Notes under the pieces: generated by a model
Told to the model about the DNA's origin: nothing
Database searches by the model: none
Seen by the model: the letters and a program-made list of their open reading frames with translations, nothing else
Position numbers and translations under genes: made by a program
Assembly (NCBI GenBank): GCA_012965065.1
Contig: DTSX01000114.1
Coordinates: 1 to 5,785, forward strand
Origin: Gammaproteobacteria bacterium
Lineage (GTDB): Bacteria > Pseudomonadota > Gammaproteobacteria > Steroidobacterales > UBA11654
DNA length: 5,785 bases
Reading direction: 5' to 3'
Shown here: one piece after another, positions 1 through 5,785 of the stretch
How positions within the stretch are numbered: the stretch's first letter is position 1
Layout of the letters: every line of letters begins with the position of its first letter

Positions 1-39
1 ACAAATTTCTGGTGGTATCTTAGTTTTTATACAAATCAT
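1..39 (-). CDS. 5' end of the next gene after ccmF, probably ccmG (dsbE); partial
   Basis: An ATG lies 2 nt after the ccmF stop codon and opens a frame that stays open for 13 codons to the window edge (MICIKTKIPPEIC). The other two minus-strand frames both meet a stop within the first few codons after that ATG, which favours this frame. By position in a ccmABCDEF cluster the expected product is CcmG/DsbE, the periplasmic membrane-anchored thioredoxin-like protein that reduces apocytochrome or CcmH cysteines. That identity is inferred from context alone: no thioredoxin motif or membrane anchor can be seen in 13 residues. A weak GGAAA purine stretch inside the end of ccmF could serve as ribosome binding site. 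A later start beyond the window is also possible. Confidence 0.4.
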   Translation of the reverse strand, partial: MICIKTKIPPEIC

Positions 40-41
40 TT

Positions 42-1970
42 CTAATCTAGTTTCCGGGCTAATGGTTTGCTCAGGTAAATCCTGAACAATCCACCCAAAA
101 TCATAATAAAAGGCCCAAGCCAAATTAATCTTAACAGTGGTTTGTATTGCAAATGCAAACTCCATGATTGATTACCAACATCTTCCCCCAAGGCAACAAA
201 AAGATCTCTGCCTAAATTCGATTCTATCCCGGCCTCGGTCAATGCTGGAGAATTTTGGTCGTAAGTACGTTTCTCTGGATAAATAATAGCAACTCGATTA
301 TCTTTGGATGTTATTTCTACCTCAGCAACTTTGGCACTGTAATTGGGCCCATTTTTATCAGTAATACCTATCAGTTTAAATTCGTAATTACCTACCTGAG
401 CTGATTGACCGAACTGCAGACTTTTATCAAAAGTAATCCCATAAGTACTGGTAACGGTTATTCCTAAAACTGTTAGCCCTAAACCAACATGTGCCAATGA
501 CATTGGTAGTAACTTTAAGGCATTTCGTCTATCTAATTTAAGATTTTTGAAAAAAGGAGTGGCTCCGGTCAAAATTGTCCACCCGGCAAGTGTAATTCCT
601 ACAAGTGTCAATAATCCCGCGTAGTTATAGACAGCAAAAGTCACAAAGATACTAAGGAGAATAACGGATAAGAAAATCCATTTGGTTCTGCTAATTAAAT
701 CTTTCAATTCAGAATCTTGCCAAGACGAAAACGCTCCCCAGCCCATGAAAAAAAGCATTGGTAGAAACGGTATTAGAAAAACAAAATTGAAGTATGGAGG
801 GCCAACTGAAAGTTTTCCTGCATCAAATATCTCAACCAACAGCGGGTAAAGTGTGCCAATTAGAATCAACCCAGCAGCAGTACATAAAAACACATTATTT
901 AACAACAACAAGGATTCCCTTGAAAAAATCTTTAACTTCAACCGTCTTTCTTTTTTTAGCCTTAAGGAATAAAGAATCAAAGCACCACCTGTAAAAAAAC
1001 CAAGAAGCATCAATATAAACATGCCTCTGGTCGGGTCGGAGGCAAATGAGTGTACTGAAATTAATATTCCTGAACGGACTAAAAAGGTTCCGAGCAAACT
1101 TAATGAAAAAGAAATAATTGCCAACAAGATGCTCATCGCATTAAACAATCTCATTTGATCAGTAACAATCAGAGAATGAACCAAAGCTGTTGCCGTTAAC
1201 CAGGGCATCAGAGATGCATTTTCAACCGGATCCCAAAACCACCAGCCGCCCCAGCCAAGTTCGTAATAAGCCCACCAACTGCCCAAGGCTATTCCTCCAG
1301 TTAAAAACAACCATGGAGCGATGGTCCAAACTCTTGCGATGCCTGCCCATTGGTACTGAAGTGCTTCATGTTTAACCGTGATAAGGGAAGCAAGAGCAAG
1401 TGAAAATGGAACAGCTAAGCCAACATAGCCCGCGTAAAGGATGGGTGGATGCATCACCAGAGCAGGATCTTGCAGCAACGGATTCAGACTTCTGCCTTGA
1501 ACTGGAATGGGAAATAACCTCTCGAATGGATTGGATGTGTACAGTATGAAAACTATAAAACCGAGACTTATTAAACCGATAAATCCAAGTGATTTAATTT
1601 TAAGATCCATAGTTTGCTGGTTAAATTTTTTTGAAAGAGCAAGTAGTAATCCCCAGATGGAGAGCAAAAATACCCACAGCAATAAAGAACCTTCATGAGC
1701 ACCCCAGATTGCTGCAACTTTATATTGAACCGGTAGGTCTGTGTGTGAATTCAGTGCCACATAAAGGACAGAAAAATCATCAGTGATAAAACTGTATCCC
1801 AAACAAATCATTGCCGAGAACAAACCAATCGCATGTATTGCGACAAGATTCATCATGAGTCTGTCCTGAAGGCTTAAAGGTAGCTTGATAAGGCCCATGC
1901 CAACAAGCGTCTGCAAAAATGCAGCTGCCATGGAAAGTGTCAGTAACAATTGTCCAATTTCGGGTGACAT
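42..1970 (-). CDS. ccmF: CcmF, heme lyase subunit of cytochrome c maturation
   Basis: 642-residue polytopic inner-membrane protein, close to the 647 residues of E. coli CcmF. It is the core of the heme lyase that transfers heme from holo-CcmE to the CXXCH motif of apocytochrome c on the periplasmic side. Visible hallmarks: the tryptophan-rich WWD domain at about residues 236-253 (GWGGWWFWDPVENAS), the LVMHPP segment with His174, and His265, His307 and His494. These match in context the two periplasmic heme-ligand histidines and the two transmembrane heme b ligands of E. coli CcmF (His173, His303; His261, His491). Many hydrophobic helices span the length, with a large periplasmic region at about 507-610 before the last helix (613-633). 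The start is 17 nt after the ccmE stop; there is only a short AGAG next to the ATG, so translation may be coupled to ccmE. No truncation or missing key residue is seen. Confidence 0.97.
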   Translation of the reverse strand: MSPEIGQLLLTLSMAAAFLQTLVGMGLIKLPLSLQDRLMMNLVAIHAIGLFSAMICLGYSFITDDFSVLYVALNSHTDLPVQYKVAAIWGAHEGSLLLWVFLLSIWGLLLALSKKFNQQTMDLKIKSLGFIGLISLGFIVFILYTSNPFERLFPIPVQGRSLNPLLQDPALVMHPPILYAGYVGLAVPFSLALASLITVKHEALQYQWAGIARVWTIAPWLFLTGGIALGSWWAYYELGWGGWWFWDPVENASLMPWLTATALVHSLIVTDQMRLFNAMSILLAIISFSLSLLGTFLVRSGILISVHSFASDPTRGMFILMLLGFFTGGALILYSLRLKKERRLKLKIFSRESLLLLNNVFLCTAAGLILIGTLYPLLVEIFDAGKLSVGPPYFNFVFLIPFLPMLFFMGWGAFSSWQDSELKDLISRTKWIFLSVILLSIFVTFAVYNYAGLLTLVGITLAGWTILTGATPFFKNLKLDRRNALKLLPMSLAHVGLGLTVLGITVTSTYGITFDKSLQFGQSAQVGNYEFKLIGITDKNGPNYSAKVAEVEITSKDNRVAIIYPEKRTYDQNSPALTEAGIESNLGRDLFVALGEDVGNQSWSLHLQYKPLLRLIWLGPFIMILGGLFRIYLSKPLARKLD

Positions 1971-1987
1971 GCTCTAAGCTGTTTTAA

Positions 1988-2407
1988 TCAGGTTTGTTCT
2001 GTGAGTGGTTGTATCTTTGGCGGCATATAGTTTTCATCATGTTTTGCCAAAACCTCTATGGCGCTGAAAACACCGCTGGCATTTATTCTTCCTCGAGTAA
2101 TAATGCCCTGGCCCTCCTTGAACAAGTCAGGCAGTAAGCCTGTATATTTTACTCGTATTGATGCTCCGCCATCGGTCATAACAAATTCAACAGAGAGGCT
2201 GCCCTCCTCCCTTTTGAAACTGCCTGGCACAACCAAACCCCCCATTCTGAATTCCCTATCAATGGGAGCTTCACCTGACTGAACTTGTACTGGAGTAAAA
2301 TAATAAAGAAGGTTCTCTTGGAATGACTTCAGAACAAAAAAAGAGGCTAAACTAACCCCGAATAGAACCACAATCAATCCTGTAAATCTTCGATGTCTAG
2401 GAAGCAT
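1988..2407 (-). CDS. ccmE: CcmE, periplasmic heme chaperone
   Basis: 139-residue membrane-anchored heme chaperone that binds heme covalently in the periplasm and passes it from CcmC/D to CcmF. The basic N-terminus (MLPRHRRF) is followed by one transmembrane anchor at about 9-27, then the soluble beta-barrel domain with family segments FRMGGLVVPGS (53-63), VKYTGLLPDLFKEGQG (86-101) and the C-terminal LAKHDENYMPP. In that last motif His123 corresponds to the covalent heme-attachment histidine (His130 in E. coli) and Tyr127 to the axial ligand tyrosine (Tyr134). It is shorter than E. coli CcmE (159 residues); the missing part is the flexible tail after the motif. The gene begins 10 nt after the ccmD stop with no convincing Shine-Dalgarno, suggesting coupling. 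Confidence 0.97.
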   Translation of the reverse strand: MLPRHRRFTGLIVVLFGVSLASFFVLKSFQENLLYYFTPVQVQSGEAPIDREFRMGGLVVPGSFKREEGSLSVEFVMTDGGASIRVKYTGLLPDLFKEGQGIITRGRINASGVFSAIEVLAKHDENYMPPKIQPLTEQT

Positions 2408-2417
2408 TTTTCAAACT

Positions 2418-2576
2418 TTATTCTTTGTCCTTACTAATAAATGATTTTACTTCATTTATAGTGGATTTAAATTTTTTATGAGCCGTAATCCAATTGATAA
2501 CTAGAACTGCGATTGAGATCAATACCGACCCCCAAACATAGAAACCATAACCGCCCATTGCAAAAATCTCAGGCAT
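2418..2576 (-). CDS. ccmD: CcmD, small membrane protein of the heme export complex
   Basis: A 52-residue reading frame found by translating the gap between ccmC and ccmE. It begins MPEIFAMGGYGFYVWGSVLI. The FAMGGYGFYVWGS segment is the typical CcmD signature, followed by one transmembrane helix (about 14-30) and a charged, lysine-rich cytoplasmic tail ending SKDKE. CcmD stabilises CcmC and is needed to release holo-CcmE from the CcmABCD complex. The ATG overlaps the end of ccmC by 8 nt and has a clear AGGAG at 2586-2590, 9 nt upstream, located inside ccmC. Length is within the usual CcmD range (about 45-70 residues). Identity rests on motif, size, topology and exact position between ccmC and ccmE. 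Confidence 0.93.
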   Translation of the reverse strand: MPEIFAMGGYGFYVWGSVLISIAVLVINWITAHKKFKSTINEVKSFISKDKE

Positions 2577-3321
2577 TGTTTTTGTCTCCTACAATCAGTG
2601 TTTGTAGCCATCTTGTTCTTTTTTCCCGAACAGCTAGTTCAGCAGCGGTTCTTTTTGAAAGAAACGCTGCAAATAGCAAGGTATAACCCAAGATCATAAT
2701 CACCAAGGGCCACAACATTTCTGTAGCAATCGATGGTTTGGCGAATTTTGAAATGGTTGAAGCCTGGTGGAGAGTGTTCCACCAAACAACCGAATAATGA
2801 ATGATGGGGATATTGACTACACCAACGATAGCCAGCAAAGCCGTCGCTCGGTCTGCTTTGGATCGGTCTGGTATTGATAAATGCAACATGATGTAGGCTA
2901 AATAGAGAAATAAAAGGATCAATTCAGAGGTCAGCCTTGCGTCCCAAACCCACGCAGTTCCCCACATAGGCTTGCCCCAGAGCATTCCAGTTATCAATGC
3001 TAAAAACGTAAAAGATGCGCCTATAGGGGCACAGCTTTTTGCCAGAGAAAAAGCAACGTTCGAACGCCATGTTAACCCTATAATGGCTGAGACAGCCATG
3101 AAAACATAGGCCATCATGGAGACATAGGCACTCGGGACATGGAAGTAAATAATTCGGAATGCATCCCCCATTTGATAATCCGGGGGTGCAACAAATAACC
3201 CACCATACATTCCAACTGCAATCAACAGAATAGAGCTTATTAAGTACCAAGGCTCCAAAACAATGCAGAGTTTGTAAAATAGTGGAGGTGAACCAAGTTT
3301 ATAAATACTTTTTAAATTCAT
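2569..3321 (-). CDS. ccmC: CcmC, heme-handling protein that loads CcmE
   Basis: 250-residue inner-membrane protein with six likely helices. It is the WWD-domain component that holds heme at the periplasmic face for covalent attachment to CcmE. The tryptophan-rich motif is at about 115-130 (WGKPMWGTAWVWDARL), and the two histidine heme ligands are His61 (IIYFHVPSAY) and His185 (WWNTLHQAST), equivalent to His60 and His184 of E. coli. The N-terminus (KLGSPPLFYKL) is family-typical and supports the chosen ATG, although no Shine-Dalgarno is visible before it. It lies 15 nt after ccmB and overlaps ccmD by 8 nt. CcmF shares the WWD domain, but the length and the neighbours make this CcmC. Confidence 0.97.
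   Translation of the reverse strand: MNLKSIYKLGSPPLFYKLCIVLEPWYLISSILLIAVGMYGGLFVAPPDYQMGDAFRIIYFHVPSAYVSMMAYVFMAVSAIIGLTWRSNVAFSLAKSCAPIGASFTFLALITGMLWGKPMWGTAWVWDARLTSELILLFLYLAYIMLHLSIPDRSKADRATALLAIVGVVNIPIIHYSVVWWNTLHQASTISKFAKPSIATEMLWPLVIMILGYTLLFAAFLSKRTAAELAVREKRTRWLQTLIVGDKNNA
2586..2590 (-). promoter_or_regulatory. Ribosome binding site of ccmD inside ccmC
   Basis: AGGAG on the minus strand within the last codons of ccmC, 9 nt upstream of the ccmD ATG at 2574-2576. It supports independent initiation of this small gene in addition to coupling through the 8-nt overlap. Confidence 0.75.
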
Positions 3322-3336
3322 CGTTAAAAAATCATT

Positions 3337-4005
3337 CTAATCAATTGATATTTTAATTGCTGCGGCTGTAACCACCGGTCCCAAACTGCAAGTGAAAAAC
3401 ATCATTCCCAACAAAAAATAAAGAGGTGCGGAAGCATCAATTCCAGAAATTGAAAATTCTATTGCTTTTGCGCCAAAAATCATAATCGGCAACGATAATG
3501 GAATGATAATGAGTGCCATAAGGGCTCCGGGGTATCGAATGGCTACGGTCAAAGCTGCCGCAAGTGCGGAAATATGCACCAAACTAGGGGTACTAAGCAG
3601 CAAAGTTAAAATGACGATAAGAATTGAATTTCCAGTGACGTAGTAACTGGAAGCAATAAAACCAGATATCAGTATCAGTGGTAGCGAAGTGATTACCCAA
3701 AAACTAAAGATTTTAGTGCAAATAATCAAAGTCAACGGATACGAGTTCAAAGTTAATTGTTCCAGCGATCCGTTTAAAACATCTGGCCTAAATATATTCT
3801 GCATTGCCAATAAAGTTGCTAGAAGCGCGGCAACAAGCATCACCGGACCAATAATTTTTAATAACAATGACGGATCGTTTCCAAGAGTGAGTGGGAAAAT
3901 GAGACAAACCAAAACAAATAGAATAAAACTGGTTAAGAGATCACTCCATCTCCGCAAAGACACTTTTAAGTCCTTTAAAAAAATAATTCTTAACACCTTC
4001 ATCAT
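3337..4005 (-). CDS. ccmB: CcmB, membrane subunit of the CcmAB ABC module
   Basis: 222-residue hydrophobic protein, the length typical of CcmB. Six membrane segments are apparent (about 23-42, 47-68, 93-118, 127-150, 158-178 and 193-215). Family marks include the N-terminal amphipathic stretch LKDLKVSLRR, PLTLG at the end of helix 1, the conserved cytoplasmic loop with NGSLEQL (78-84), and a C-terminus VVTAAAIKISID resembling that of E. coli CcmB. It pairs with the CcmA ATPase; ATP hydrolysis releases holo-CcmE from CcmC/D. The first ATG overlaps the ccmA stop by 4 nt (ATGA); a second ATG follows directly, and the AAGG just upstream is slightly better spaced for that second one, so the true start could be one codon later. 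Confidence 0.96.
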   Translation of the reverse strand: MMKVLRIIFLKDLKVSLRRWSDLLTSFILFVLVCLIFPLTLGNDPSLLLKIIGPVMLVAALLATLLAMQNIFRPDVLNGSLEQLTLNSYPLTLIICTKIFSFWVITSLPLILISGFIASSYYVTGNSILIVILTLLLSTPSLVHISALAAALTVAIRYPGALMALIIIPLSLPIMIFGAKAIEFSISGIDASAPLYFLLGMMFFTCSLGPVVTAAAIKISID

Positions 4006-4646
4006 GCCTTATCTAAGTTGATTTCGCTGTTGGGTTTCAAAGTCTGATCGTTAAGATTGGATGTGGTGATAAGCATGCCTCCTTGGTCCAAATGAGCTTG
4101 CATTTCTGCCAACAGGAATTGTGTGCCTGAGGTGTCGAGGTTTGCAACAGGCTCATCTAAAATCCAGAGTGTTTTTTCGGACAAAAGAATCCGTGACAAT
4201 GCTACCTTTCGTATTTGACCATTGGAAAGTTTTTCAGCATATTGATCCAAATATTTATTCAGGCCAAACGCTTCAAGAACACTGGAAGTTCTATTAATTG
4301 ATCGGTTCCCCTCAAATGTGTATTCAAGATTCTCTCTCGCTGTCAATTCAGGTATTAAAGCATTTTTATGTCCGAGATAGGCCAGATGCTCGTGATAACG
4401 GCAATCGATATTGTTGGTGGCTAACTGGTTCCATAAAATGGTCCCACCTGTAGGGATGGTTAAGCCACAAATCACCCGCAACAAGCTGGTTTTACCAGTT
4501 CCATTTGCGCCACTTATCAGTAAATGCTGGCCTTCAGACAGATCGAAAGAGATTTCAGAGAAGATACGATCATCATTCCGATACAACTCAAGAAAATTTA
4601 TTTGGAGATTGTGTTGTGTCAAAGATCCTCTCCCTGTTTGGGTCAT
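4002..4646 (-). CDS. ccmA: CcmA, ATPase of the cytochrome c maturation ABC module
   Basis: 214-residue ABC ATPase. Walker A is GANGTGKT (46-53), the CcmA-typical LGHKN segment (91-95) follows with His in the Q-loop region, the signature is LSNGQ (140-144), Walker B with catalytic glutamate is LWILDEP (160-166, Asp164 and Glu165), and the D-loop is ANLD (168-171). The H-loop is unusual: the segment reads LITTSNLND, so Ser196 stands where E. coli CcmA has TTHQ. With CcmB it powers release of holo-CcmE. It starts 13 nt after the oxidoreductase stop. The ATG at 4646 has a GAGAG only 1 nt away, which is poor spacing; an in-frame TTG at 4622 is preceded by GGGAGAGGA at good spacing and would give a protein beginning MTQHNLQI, closer to the usual CcmA N-terminus. 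The C-terminal tail past the H-loop is short, as in other CcmA proteins. Confidence 0.95.
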   Translation of the reverse strand: MTQTGRGSLTQHNLQINFLELYRNDDRIFSEISFDLSEGQHLLISGANGTGKTSLLRVICGLTIPTGGTILWNQLATNNIDCRYHEHLAYLGHKNALIPELTARENLEYTFEGNRSINRTSSVLEAFGLNKYLDQYAEKLSNGQIRKVALSRILLSEKTLWILDEPVANLDTSGTQFLLAEMQAHLDQGGMLITTSNLNDQTLKPNSEINLDKA

Positions 4647-4659
4647 ACTCTCGTAGAAA

Positions 4660-5658
4660 TTATCTATCCAAATTAATTACTATTTTTCCAAAGTGATTCC
4701 CAGCAGCAATTCCCAAAATTGCACCAGGACCTTCTTCAAAATCAAATTCTTGATCAATTACTGGATGAATGTCATGTTGAACAATAAATTCATTCATCTG
4801 TTTTTGGGTTTCTCTAGGAGCTACTGTTATCCCATGCAAATGAATATTTTTGAACACAATTTGAAGCAGATTGATTTCTGAGTTTATCCCCTGGAGTGCA
4901 CCGATCAAGCAAATGTGTCCATCCGTGCCCAGAGAATCAATGCTTTGCATTAATGTTCCGGCTCCACCAATTTCAATGATTAATTTTGCACCGTCACCAG
5001 ACAATGCAAAAGCTTGTTTACCCCAATCTGGATTTTCTTTGTAATTAATTAACCCATCAGCACCTAAGCTTTCTGCTCGTTTCAATTTTTCATCACTGCT
5101 GGAAGTAATGACTACATTGGCACCGAGTGCCTTGGCAAATTGCAATCCAAAAATTGAGACGCCGCCAGTTCCCATAAGCACAACTGCATCACCTTTATGG
5201 ATATCGGCTGCTTGCAAACATGCCCAAGCCGTTAATGCAGCGCAAGGAAGAGTAGATGCTTCAGCGAAATTCAAATTAGAGGGCATCTTAACTAAAGCAG
5301 ATTCAGGCAAAACCGCATACTCGGTTAAAACCCCTGCTGCCTCACAACCGGTGGATATGGATCTTGGCTGACTGTAATCATGCCAATTTTGGAACAACAC
5401 CGAGCATACCTTGTCACCCGGTTCGAAACTTTTCACATCGTTGCCAACTTCCACAACTTCACCAGCACCATCCGATAAAGGAATTAGTGGTAAAGAGAGA
5501 TTTGGGTTGTAAAAACCCTGAGCAATCATAAAATCTCGGTAATTAACCGAAGCTGCTTTAATTTTTACAACCACCTCACCCAAACAAGGACTCGGTTGCC
5601 CCCTCTCAATCAGCGATAATCCCTGATCGCCAAATGAGGCCAATTCAACTAATTTCAT
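4660..5658 (-). CDS. Zinc-alcohol-dehydrogenase-like MDR oxidoreductase (NAD(P)-dependent)
   Basis: 332-residue cytoplasmic medium-chain dehydrogenase/reductase. The N-terminal GroES-like domain contains SVNYRDF (37-43), SDGAGEVVEVG (62-72) and PGDKV (80-84). The Rossmann domain has the nucleotide loop GTGGVSIFGLQFAK (163-176), then TSSSDEKLKRAESLGAD, with a C-terminal HFGKIVI. The catalytic and structural zinc cysteine clusters of classical alcohol dehydrogenases are not visible, and NYRD resembles quinone-oxidoreductase-type members, so zinc is probably absent. Substrate unknown. TSSS after the second strand, with no acidic residue, leans toward NADP(H), a weak inference. The start at 5658 is preferred over an in-frame ATG at 5682: it has AGGAG 7 nt upstream and gives the family N-terminus MKLVEL. 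It ends 13 nt before ccmA, so it is probably cotranscribed with the ccm genes. Confidence 0.88.
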   Translation of the reverse strand: MKLVELASFGDQGLSLIERGQPSPCLGEVVVKIKAASVNYRDFMIAQGFYNPNLSLPLIPLSDGAGEVVEVGNDVKSFEPGDKVCSVLFQNWHDYSQPRSISTGCEAAGVLTEYAVLPESALVKMPSNLNFAEASTLPCAALTAWACLQAADIHKGDAVVLMGTGGVSIFGLQFAKALGANVVITSSSDEKLKRAESLGADGLINYKENPDWGKQAFALSGDGAKLIIEIGGAGTLMQSIDSLGTDGHICLIGALQGINSEINLLQIVFKNIHLHGITVAPRETQKQMNEFIVQHDIHPVIDQEFDFEEGPGAILGIAAGNHFGKIVINLDR

Positions 5659-5665
5659 CAAAATA

Positions 5666-5670
5666 CTCCT
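5666..5670 (-). promoter_or_regulatory. Ribosome binding site of the oxidoreductase gene
   Basis: AGGAG on the minus strand, 7 nt from the ATG at 5656-5658. It is the clearest Shine-Dalgarno in the cluster together with that of ccmD, and it decides the start: the upstream in-frame ATG at 5682 would place this site inside the coding region. Confidence 0.8.
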
Positions 5671-5706
5671 ACAGGTAATCAATCAGATCACTATGTTAAT
5701 ACAGGA

Positions 5707-5732
5707 ATATTAGATTTGCTTGAGAGTTTCAA
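5707..5732 (-). promoter_or_regulatory. Weak promoter candidate for the oxidoreductase-ccm cluster
   Basis: On the minus strand TTGAAA (5727-5732) resembles a -35 box. TAATAT (5707-5712) resembles a -10 box but is only 14 nt away; at the ideal 17-nt spacing the hexamer is the poorer TATTCC. This is the only gap in the cluster long enough for a promoter, and it follows a probable terminator, so some promoter is expected here; the exact elements are uncertain. Confidence 0.25.
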
Positions 5733-5738
5733 TCTCAC

Positions 5739-5785
5739 AAAAAAACTGGAATCAATTACCAGAGGAAGAAGATAAATGATTCCAG
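5739..5785 (-). terminator. Probable intrinsic terminator of an upstream minus-strand gene
   Basis: Perfect 9-bp inverted repeat: CTGGAATCA at 5746-5754 and TGATTCCAG at 5777-5785. Read on the minus strand the stem is followed at once by seven T residues (5739-5745), the layout of a Rho-independent terminator. After a T-T mismatch a further 3 bp (TTA/TAA) can pair inside, leaving a rather large loop of about 14 nt. The stem is moderate in GC, and its outer arm touches the window edge, so it may be longer. It would terminate a gene lying to the right of the window and isolate the oxidoreductase-ccm cluster as its own unit. Confidence 0.55.

Noticed and set aside
2924..3250. 108-codon minus-strand open frame inside ccmC
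   Set aside because: It lies wholly within ccmC in another frame; the ccmC frame carries the WWD motif and both heme-ligand histidines, so this is an out-of-frame shadow.
3689..4021. 110-codon plus-strand open frame opposite ccmB
   Set aside because: Antisense to a well-recognised ccmB, with no family motif and no ribosome binding site seen; the same holds for the other plus-strand open frames opposite ccmF, ccmE, ccmA and the oxidoreductase.
5659..5682. Eight-codon N-terminal extension of the oxidoreductase (ATG at 5682)
   Set aside because: The AGGAG site for the downstream ATG lies inside this stretch, and the extension does not resemble the family N-terminus.
5762..5785. A divergent plus-strand gene starting at ATG 5776 with GAGGAAG upstream
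   Set aside because: Only three codons are visible, and the ATG adjoins the distal arm of a stem with a T-tract that is better explained as a minus-strand terminator. Purine-rich sequence here is the complement of the loop.
1..5785. Mobile elements, CRISPR arrays, RNA genes or a novel defence system
   Set aside because: No direct repeats in array form, transposase motifs, tRNA-like folds or rRNA sequence were seen; nearly every base is accounted for by the oxidoreductase-ccm cluster.

Overview
The window is almost entirely one minus-strand gene cluster for System I cytochrome c maturation (Ccm). Read right to left (the direction of transcription), the order is: an MDR-superfamily oxidoreductase, ccmA, ccmB, ccmC, ccmD, ccmE, ccmF, and probably the first codons of the next gene, expected to be ccmG, cut by the left edge. 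The DNA is AT-rich and coding density is very high. An unbroken ccmABCDEF(G) order is most familiar from Gammaproteobacteria, since many Alphaproteobacteria split the set. A low-GC, possibly aquatic, gammaproteobacterium is therefore my best guess, but no sequence comparison was possible and this is an inference.

Layout. 5739-5785 looks like the intrinsic terminator of an upstream minus-strand gene outside the window. 5659-5738 is the leader of the cluster; it carries a good Shine-Dalgarno and only weak promoter candidates. 4660-5658 encodes a 332-residue zinc-alcohol-dehydrogenase-like protein without evident zinc-ligand clusters. ccmA follows after 13 nt. ccmA/ccmB overlap by 4 nt, ccmB/ccmC are 15 nt apart, ccmC/ccmD overlap by 8 nt, ccmD/ccmE are 10 nt apart, ccmE/ccmF are 17 nt apart, and the ccmF stop is 2 nt from the next ATG. 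This spacing suggests one transcript.

How the genes work together. CcmC, a WWD-domain membrane protein assisted by the small protein CcmD, presents heme to the periplasmic chaperone CcmE, which binds it covalently through a histidine (His123 here). The CcmA/CcmB ABC module uses ATP to release holo-CcmE from CcmC/D. CcmF, the large WWD-domain component of the heme lyase, takes heme from holo-CcmE and attaches it to the CXXCH cysteines of apocytochrome c. CcmG and CcmH, which manage cysteine redox state, would be expected beyond the left edge.

Nothing here is a clearly new system. The points most worth a second look are the loss of the switch (H-loop) histidine in CcmA, an alternative TTG start in ccmA, the MDR enzyme fused transcriptionally to the ccm cluster, and the small ccmD gene that length-filtered gene calling would miss.
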